A DNA stretch of 64,000 nucleotides, from contig CAYYXG010000004.1 of NCBI GenBank assembly GCA_964475595.1, positions 62,001-126,000 of the forward strand. The letters are read 5' to 3'. The notes beneath the pieces are model-generated. The model ran no database searches, was not told the DNA's origin, and saw nothing but the letters and a program-made list of their open reading frames with translations. This document shows, in pieces, positions 40,292 to 49,200 of the stretch; position 1 is the first letter of the stretch, and each line of letters begins with the position of its first letter. The DNA comes from RGEC01 sp964475595. GTDB lineage: Bacteria > Bacteroidota > Bacteroidia > NS11-12g > UBA955. Both the position numbers and the translations under genes were made by a program.

Positions 40292-43200
40292 ATGAAAAAC
40301 GTATACACCTTACTAAAGATTTCTCTTTTAGTTCTCATGATTGCTTCTAGGACCCAGGAAATAGCAGGGCAGTGTGCCACAGCGCCAACCAGTATTTCTT
40401 CTTCGGTTGCCGGCTGTTTGCGATCTGGTAACTCAACCACACTTACCCAGGTTGGGGGTGCATTACCCGGAGGTGGAAATTATTTTTGGTATGTAGGCGG
40501 CTGCGGAGCAGGCACAGCCATTGGCACTGGCACATCAATCACTGTTTCTCCAACCGTAACAACCAATTATTACGTTAGGGCCGAAGATGGTTGTGGCAAT
40601 ACCGTGTGTGCAGACATTCGTATTCAGGTTGGTGACTCCAGTGTAGCACCGACCTCAATTAGCAGCATAGACTCAGTTTGTCAAAATGTGCTATTCAAAT
40701 TGAAGCAAGTAGGTGGTACACTCGGAACTGGGGCAACCTGGCAGTGGTATAGAGTTGGTTGCGGTGGGTCAGGTATACCGTGGGTGGGCCAGGGTGACAG
40801 TATATTCACTCAGATGAATCCCGGCATTAGTTATTACCATGTCAAAGCAATTGGTGTATGCAATACAACTTCTTGTGCCATTAAAGCAGTAGTAATCAGA
40901 GATTCCAGCGTAAGGCCCACAGAAACGCAAACAGCAACCATTTGTTTGGGTAATACTAAAGTTTTTGGTATTAACGGAGGAACCCCCGGTGGCAGTCTTG
41001 GATTTAGAGCACAATGGAAATGGTACTCCGGCTCTTGTGGCGGAACATTGGTTGGTACGGGTTCTACTCTATCTGTTTCACCCTCGGCGACTGGAACTTA
41101 CACCTATTACAGAAGAGCTGAAGGTCATTGCAACACCACCACTTGCGCAGTTTATACATTGACTGTTACCGACTCCAATATTACTCCAACATCTATCTCT
41201 GGTCCAACAGCGGTTTGTGAAAGAAGTGCACCCCTCAAATTTACTCCTGTTGGCGGCACTTTAAGTCCTGGTGCTTCTTGGACATGGACCAGAGTGGCTT
41301 GTCATGGAAGTCCGGGTCAGGTTGGTTTGGGATCAGGTGACACTTTAACCCTTACAACCGCAGTTTTGGGCGTTGGAACCCATACATTTTATGTAAGAGG
41401 TTTGAATGGATGCAACACCTCCACCAATTGTGTTAGTTTAACATTAACAATCAGCGATACTTCTGTACCTGCTACAAGTGTATCGGGCACAAACACTATA
41501 TGTTTAGGCCAAAGTACTACATTAACATCTACTGGTGGCAAACTGGGTGCCGGTGCTAGTTGGAAATGGTATGAAGGCAGTTGTGGCGGCACTTCCGTAG
41601 GGACAGGAACCAGTCTGACGGTGAGCCCAACAGTAGCAGGTACATACACCTATTACTTAAGGGCCGAAGGAAACTGTAACAACACCAATTGTATTTCTTA
41701 CATTGTTACCGTTCGTGACACATCCAGCAGCCCTACTTCTGTTTCCTCATCTGCAACAACCATTTGTTTAGGCCAAACGGTTAATCTGACCGTAAATGGA
41801 GGCAGTTTGGGCCATGGTGCCAGCTGGAAATGGTATAGCGGCTCTTGTGGTGGTACCAGTATTGGTACAGGATCCAGTTTGACTTGGGGGCCTCCTTCCG
41901 CCGGAACCGTTAATATTTACGGCAGAGCTGAGGGAACATGTAATAATACCCTTTGTAAAACCATAAGCATAACAGTAAGGGACACTTCTATTCCTGCGAT
42001 TGCTATTATCGGTATTGACACAATATGTCAAAATGTAGTTTTCAAATTAAAGAGATCAGGAGGATCACTGGGTTTTGATGCAAAATGGAATTGGTATAGA
42101 ACTGCCTGTGGTGGATCTGGTGTTCCATGGGTAGGTACCGGAGATTCAATTTACACGCAAATGGATCCCGGAACCAGTTACTATTACCTTAAAGCTGAAG
42201 GTAATTGCAACAATACTATATGTGCAGTCAAAGCAGTCGTTATCCGTGATTCTAGCGTTAGACCAACTGAAACCCAGACTGCGACTATTTGTTTGGGAAC
42301 TTCCAAAACATTTGGAATAAATGGGGGTACTCCCGGTGGTAAACTGGGGGCCGGCGCTCAATGGAAATGGTATTCAGGTTCTTGTGGTGGCACATTGGTT
42401 GGCACAGGATCCACCCTTACCATTACTCCCCTAGCTACTGGCACTTACACTTATTATCGTAGAGCGGAAGGTATATGTAACACCACAACCTGTGCTACCT
42501 ATACTTTAGTAGTAACGGATTCCAGTAAAACACCAACATCTATATCAGGTCCCACAGCAGTATGTCAGCGCAGTGCGGCTATGGTGTTCAAGCCGGTAGG
42601 AGGAATATTAAGTCCTGGTGCTTCATGGACCTGGACGCGTGTGGCGTGTCATGGTAGTTCAGGACAGGTGGGCTTGGGCTCCGGTGACTCTCTGTCATTA
42701 ACAACTGCCGCGCTCGGATTGGGAACACACACAATTTATGTGAGAGGATTGAATGGATGTAACACCACTAATTGTGTAAGCATTACAGTAACTATAAGTG
42801 ACACTTCAGTCCCCGCTACTAGCATATCAGGTACTAATACCATTTGCGTGGGACAAAGTAGTACCCTGACCTTTAGTGGTGGCAAACTCGGAGCAGGCGG
42901 CAGCTGGAAGTGGTATGAAGGTAGCTGTGGCGGTACCTCCGTGGGCACCGGCACCAGTTTGACTGTAAGTCCTACCATTGCAGGTACCTACACATATTAT
43001 TTAAGAGCAGAGGGCACCTGTAACAATACAATTTGTAAATCATTTACGCTTACCGTAAGAGATACCTCCGTTCCTGCTATTAGCGTAAGTGCATCCAAAA
43101 CAACTTTCTGTCTATCAGACACCAGTTTATTAACCTTATCAGGTGGATCATTAGGTACTGGTGCTACCTGGAAATGGTATGTGGGAGCTTGTGGTGGCAT

Positions 43201-46200
43201 TTCCATTGGTTCCGGAACATCCCATGTGGCAAGTCCGAATAGGGGAGGAACATTTACCTATTATGTAAGGGCGGAAGGCACATGTAATAATTCTATATGC
43301 AAAACTGTAACCTTAACGGTGAGAGATTCTTCGGTACCGGCCAACAGCATTAGTGGTACATCCACCATATGCAAGGGTCAGAGCAGCACATTGTCACTCA
43401 ACGGAGGCAGCTTGGGTACAGGCGGCAGCTGGAAGTGGTATCTGGGAAGCTGTAGCGGTACATCGGTGGCTACGGGTAGCACCTATACTGCAAGCCCCAC
43501 TGCAGCGGGTACTTATACATACTACGTGCGTGCAGAAGGTACCTGCAATACAACTGCCTGTCGCAGCTTTACGCTGACTGTAAACGACACTTCGGTACCG
43601 GCCACATCAGCCACAGCGACATCAACTACAATCTGTGAAGGTCAAAGTACTACGCTTTCAAAGAATGGCGGAAGCCTCGGAACAGGCTCAACATGGGAGT
43701 GGTATAGCGGCAGCTGCACCGGTACACCTGTAGGCAGTGGTAGCAGTCTGAGTGTAACACCGACATCAACAACAACTTATTACGTAAAGGCAGAAGGTAC
43801 ATGTAATAATACGACCTGCCAAAGTGTAACCATCACTGTGCGCGATACCTCAGTGCCTGCAACCAGCATCAGTGGAACCACAACAATTTGCCGCGGACAG
43901 AGCAGCACATTCACACTGAATGGAGGCTCACTGGGCACCGGTGGTAGCTGGAAATGGTACAATGGATCATGCGGAGGAACTTCTGTGGGCACAGGAACTA
44001 CCTTGACGGTGACGCCTTCAGCAGGAACCTATACCTATTATGTAAGGGCAGAAGGTACATGTAATAATACTGCATGTAAGAGTGTAACACTTACAGTTAA
44101 TGATACGTCAGTACCGGCAACTTCTGCCACAGCTACATCAACGACAATCTGTAAAGGTCAAAGTACTACACTTTCAAAGAATGGTGGCAGCCTTGGAACA
44201 GGCGCAACCTGGGAGTGGTTCAGCGGCAGCTGCACCGGAACACCTGTAGGTAGCGGCAGCAGCCTGAGTGTAGCACCGACATCAACAACAACTTATTACG
44301 TAAAGGCAAAAGGTACGTGTAACAATACAACCTGTCAAAGCGTAACGATTACCGTACGCGATACCTCAGTACCGGCTACAGTGATAACTGGAACAGCCTC
44401 CACAATCTGTAAAGGAGAGTCAGTGACACTGACACTCAACGGAGGTAGTTTAGGGACAGGCGGTAGCTGGAAATGGTACAGTGGCTCATGTGGTGGTACC
44501 TCGATTGGAACAGGTACATCGTTGACCTTGTCACCTCAAAGTACAGTAACGTATTATGTGAGAGCAGAAGGTACCTGTAATAATACAGTGTGCAAAACAT
44601 ATAGCGTAACCGTACGCGATACTTCAATTCCTGCTACATCAGCCAATGCCGGCTCTACCTCAATATGTTTGGGCCAGAGTACGACTGTGAGTGTGTCAGG
44701 CGGCTCATTGGGAACCGGAGCGACATGGAAATGGTATAGTGGTTCATGCAGCGGTACCTCAATAGGTTCGGGATCAAGTCTGAGTGTTACACCAAATACT
44801 ACCACTACATATTATGTGCGTGCAGAAGGCACCTGTAATAATACGGTATGTAAGAACGTAACGGTTACAGTTAAAGATACAAGCATCCCCCCAACCTCAA
44901 TATCTGGCCCAACAAGTGTATGTCAACGTAGCGCAGCTATGGTGTTCAAGCCAGTGGGTGGAACATTAAGCCCCGGAGCATCATGGACATGGACTCGCGT
45001 TGCATGTCATGGCAGTTCCGGACAAGTGGGCCTGGGATCAGGTGATTCATTAGTACTCACAACCGGTGTTTTAAGTGTTGGAACGCACACGATATACGTT
45101 CGTGCACTTAACGGTTGTAATACAACTAACTGCGTAAGTAAGACATTTACTATCAGCGATACCTCAGTGCCTGCTACGAGCATCAGCGGTACTTCTACTA
45201 TATGCGTAGGCCAGAACAGCACGTTGAATATCAGCGGTGGGAAGCTGGGTGCAGGCGGTAGCTGGAAATGGTATAGTGGCTCATGCGGAGGTACTTCGGT
45301 GGGCACAGGATCAAGTTTGAGTGTGTCTCCGACCACCACCACAACCTATTATGCACGAGCAGAGGGAAGCTGTAATACTACGACTTGTCAGTCGTTTACT
45401 GTTACGGTGAGAGACACCTCTGTGCCCGCAACATCAATTAGCGGAAATACTACCATTTGTAAAGGCGAAAGCACAACATTTACCTTGAGTGGAGGATCTT
45501 TGGGTACAGGAGGAAGTTGGAAATGGTACAATGGAAGTTGCGGTGGAACAAGTGTCGCTACGGGTACTACACTAACGGTTACACCATCTCCCGGCACATA
45601 TACCTATTATGTTCGTGCAGAAGGCACATGTAATAACACTATATGCAAAACCGTAACCTTAACGGTAAGAGATACTTCGGTACCTGCTAATAGCATTAGT
45701 GGTACATCTACTATATGCAAAGGTCAGAGCAGCACATTATCACTCAACGGAGGAAGTTTAGGTACAGGCGGCAGCTGGAAGTGGTATCTGGGTAGCTGCA
45801 GCGGTACATCGTTGGCCACAGGCAGCACTTATACCGCAAGCCCCTCGTCATCGGGCACCTATACATATTATGTGCGTGCTGAAGGTACTTGTAATACAAC
45901 AGTTTGCCGAAGCTTTACGCTTACAGTAAATGATACTTCTGTACCTGCTAGTACAGTAACGGCTGGTTCAAGCAGTATCTGTCTGGGCCAAAGTACAACT
46001 TTAAGTTTATCAGGTGGCTCATTAGGCACAGGCGGCAGCTGGAAATGGTATAGCGGTTCATGCAGTGGTACTTCAATAAGCACAGGAACGAGTTTGAGTG
46101 TTACCCCAAATACAACCACTACGTATTATGTGCGTGCAGAAGGCACATGTAATAATACGGTATGTAAGAATGTAACGGTGACGGTGAGAGACACTTCAAT

Positions 46201-49200
46201 TGCCGCAAATAGCATTATTGCTGCTGATACGTCTTGCGATGGTCAGAATATTATGCTTCGTGTAAATGGAGGCAACAAAGGAACAGGTGCTGTTTGGCAA
46301 TGGTATAGAAATGCTTGTGGCGGCAGCGGAGTTCCATTTGTGGGGAATGGAGATACAATTTACGTAAAACCCGGCGCAGGTAATCATAGCTACTATGTCA
46401 GAGCGTCAGGAATTTGTAATACTACAAACTGTGTCAATAAGACTATCGTTGTTACTGACACAGCACAGGCGCCTTCAAATACCACAGCTAATTCCATTTG
46501 CCTGGGTAGTTCAGCTACCCTGTCGGTTTCAGGAGGTAGAACTGGTTACAAAGGAGTTTGGAAATGGTATAGCACGTGCGGAACGGGTAGCGCCCTTGCT
46601 ACAGGCACAACCTTGACTGTTACACCAGGTTCAGTAGGCAATAAAACCTATTATGTGCGTGCAGAGAGTGCATGCAATACCACTGCTTGTGGTTCTGTTA
46701 GCATTGTGGTGAATGACACCAGTAAACCTGCTACAAGCATATCAGGTCCTTCTTCAGTATGTCAACGGAGCACGCCTGTAGTGTTAAAACGTGTTGGTGG
46801 TTCTTTAAGTGCAGGAGGAGCATGGAACTGGTATAGGAATGGTTGTGGAGGTAGTGGTATTCCATGGATGGGTTCAGGAGACTCAATTTCTTTCACCACT
46901 AGTAGCTTGAGTGTTGGTACACATACATTCTACCTTAAAGCTATTGGTGGTTGTAATACTACAGCTTGTGTATCGTTCAACCTGACAATCAACGATACAA
47001 GTATAGCACCAAGCACGGTAAGTGCTTCTGCAACTACAATCTGCGCAGGCGAATCAACAACCCTGACTTTGAGTGGCGGTAAACTTGGTACCGGGGCTTC
47101 ATGGAAATGGTATACCGCCGGTTGTGGCATTACAACAGCCGGTTCTGGTTCTAGTTTAGTGGTTTCACCCTCTTCTTTAGGAAGTCATATTTATTATGTC
47201 CGTGCGGAAGGTACATGTGGTAACACCATTTGTAAAACCATTACTATAACCGTTAGAGACACCTCGCACCCTGTTGTAAGTATTAGTGGAAATAACACCA
47301 TTTGCAAGGGTACGTCAACCAGTCTCAGTGTTAATGGTGGCAGCCTTGCATCAGGAGCTAGCTGGAAATGGTATAGTGGCAGCTGCGGAGGAACATCAGT
47401 TGGAACAGGCAGCAGTATATCTGTAAATCCTTCAACCAGCACCACCTATTATGTGCGTGCTGAAGGAACCTGTAAAAATTCAGCATGTAAAAGCCAATTG
47501 GTTACTGTGAGGGATACCTCTGTTCCTGCCAATAGCATCACGGGCACTACAACGATTTGTAAGGGTAGTAGCACGACATTGAGCGTGAGTGGTGGAACAT
47601 TGGGTAGCGGAGCAAGTTGGAAATGGTTTAGTGGCTCATGTTCCGGAACACCCATAGGTACCGGTAGCAGCATTTCTGTAAGTCCTGCTTCAAATACTAC
47701 CTATTATGTTCGTGCAGAAGGTACATGTAACAATACCATTTGCAGGAGCACTTCAATTACTGTGCGCGATACATCTATTCCCGCATTGTTTATCAGCGGT
47801 AATACTACAATTTGCCGAGGTCAAAGCAATACCTTCACATTGATTGGTGGAACCTTAGGTTCTTCTGCTTCTTGGAAATGGTACAGCGGTGGCTGTGGAA
47901 CGGGCAGCAGCATAGCTACTGGCACTACATTGTCAGTGACCCCGTCTGCGGCAGGAACTTATACGTATTACGTTCGTGCCGAAGGCACTTGTGGTAACTC
48001 GGCCTGTATTAATGTGTCTCTCACTGTAAGAGATACTTCTGTACCTGCAAGCAGCATCAGCGGAACGACCACCATATGCAAAGGCCAGAGTACAACATTA
48101 TCTGTGGTAGGCGGATCGTTAGGTCATGCAGCGTCTTGGAAATGGTATCAGGGAAGTTGTTTTGGTTCATTTGCAGGAACTGGTTCAAGCTTGACGTTGA
48201 GCAATCTTGCTCCCGGAAATTATACCTATTATGTAAAAGCTGAGGGAACATGTAATTCAACAATATGCAGAAGCATTAGTATCACGGTAAGAGATACTTC
48301 AGTGCCTGCAACCTCAATCATTGGGACTTCAACAATATGCAAAGGCCAAAGCAGCACGCTTACCCTTACCGGTGGTAGTCTGGGAACAGGTGCTACCTGG
48401 AAATGGTATGAAGGAACCTGTGGAGGAACCTCGGTTGGCAGTGGTACATCTATAACTGTAACACCCAATGCCGGTTCATATACCTATTATGTTCGTGCTG
48501 AAGGATTGTGCAACAATACATCTTGTCAATCATTCGCACTGACAGTTCGCGATACTTCATCTCAGGCAAGTTCTGTAACCGGTACATTAAGTACCTTATG
48601 CGTAGGTCAAAGTACAACCATGACGGTTAATGGAGGTTCTCTTGGCACAGGAGCTTCATGGAAGTGGTATCTTGGAAGCTGCGGTTTCACTACGTTATCA
48701 CACACCGGTTCTAGTTATACGTTGAACCCAACCGTTGCCGGAACCTATACTTACTATGTGAGGGCTGAAGGTGCATGTAATACAACACTTTGTAAGAGTT
48801 ATACAATCACAGTAAGGGACACATCTGTAGCTCCTTCATCGATTTCCGGAACTGCCACACTTTGTCAGGGTCAGCAAACCACTTTGACCATGAATGGTGG
48901 GTATCTTGGTACTGGTGCCGTGTGGAAATGGTATCTTGGTAATTGTGGCGGTACACCTGTTGCAACAGGCGTAACAAGCCTAACAGTTAGTCCGCCCAGT
49001 GCTGGTTCTTACACCTATTATGCGCGCGCAGAAGGCATTTGTAATAACTCCATTTGCCGCAGCTTCACCATCAATATGAGAGATACTTCCGCATCGCCAA
49101 TTTCTATTAATGGTCCTGATACCGTTTGTGAAGGGTTAGCAATAAATCTTTCAAGAAATGGCGGTATCACCGGAACCGGAGCAACCTGGAACTGGTACCG

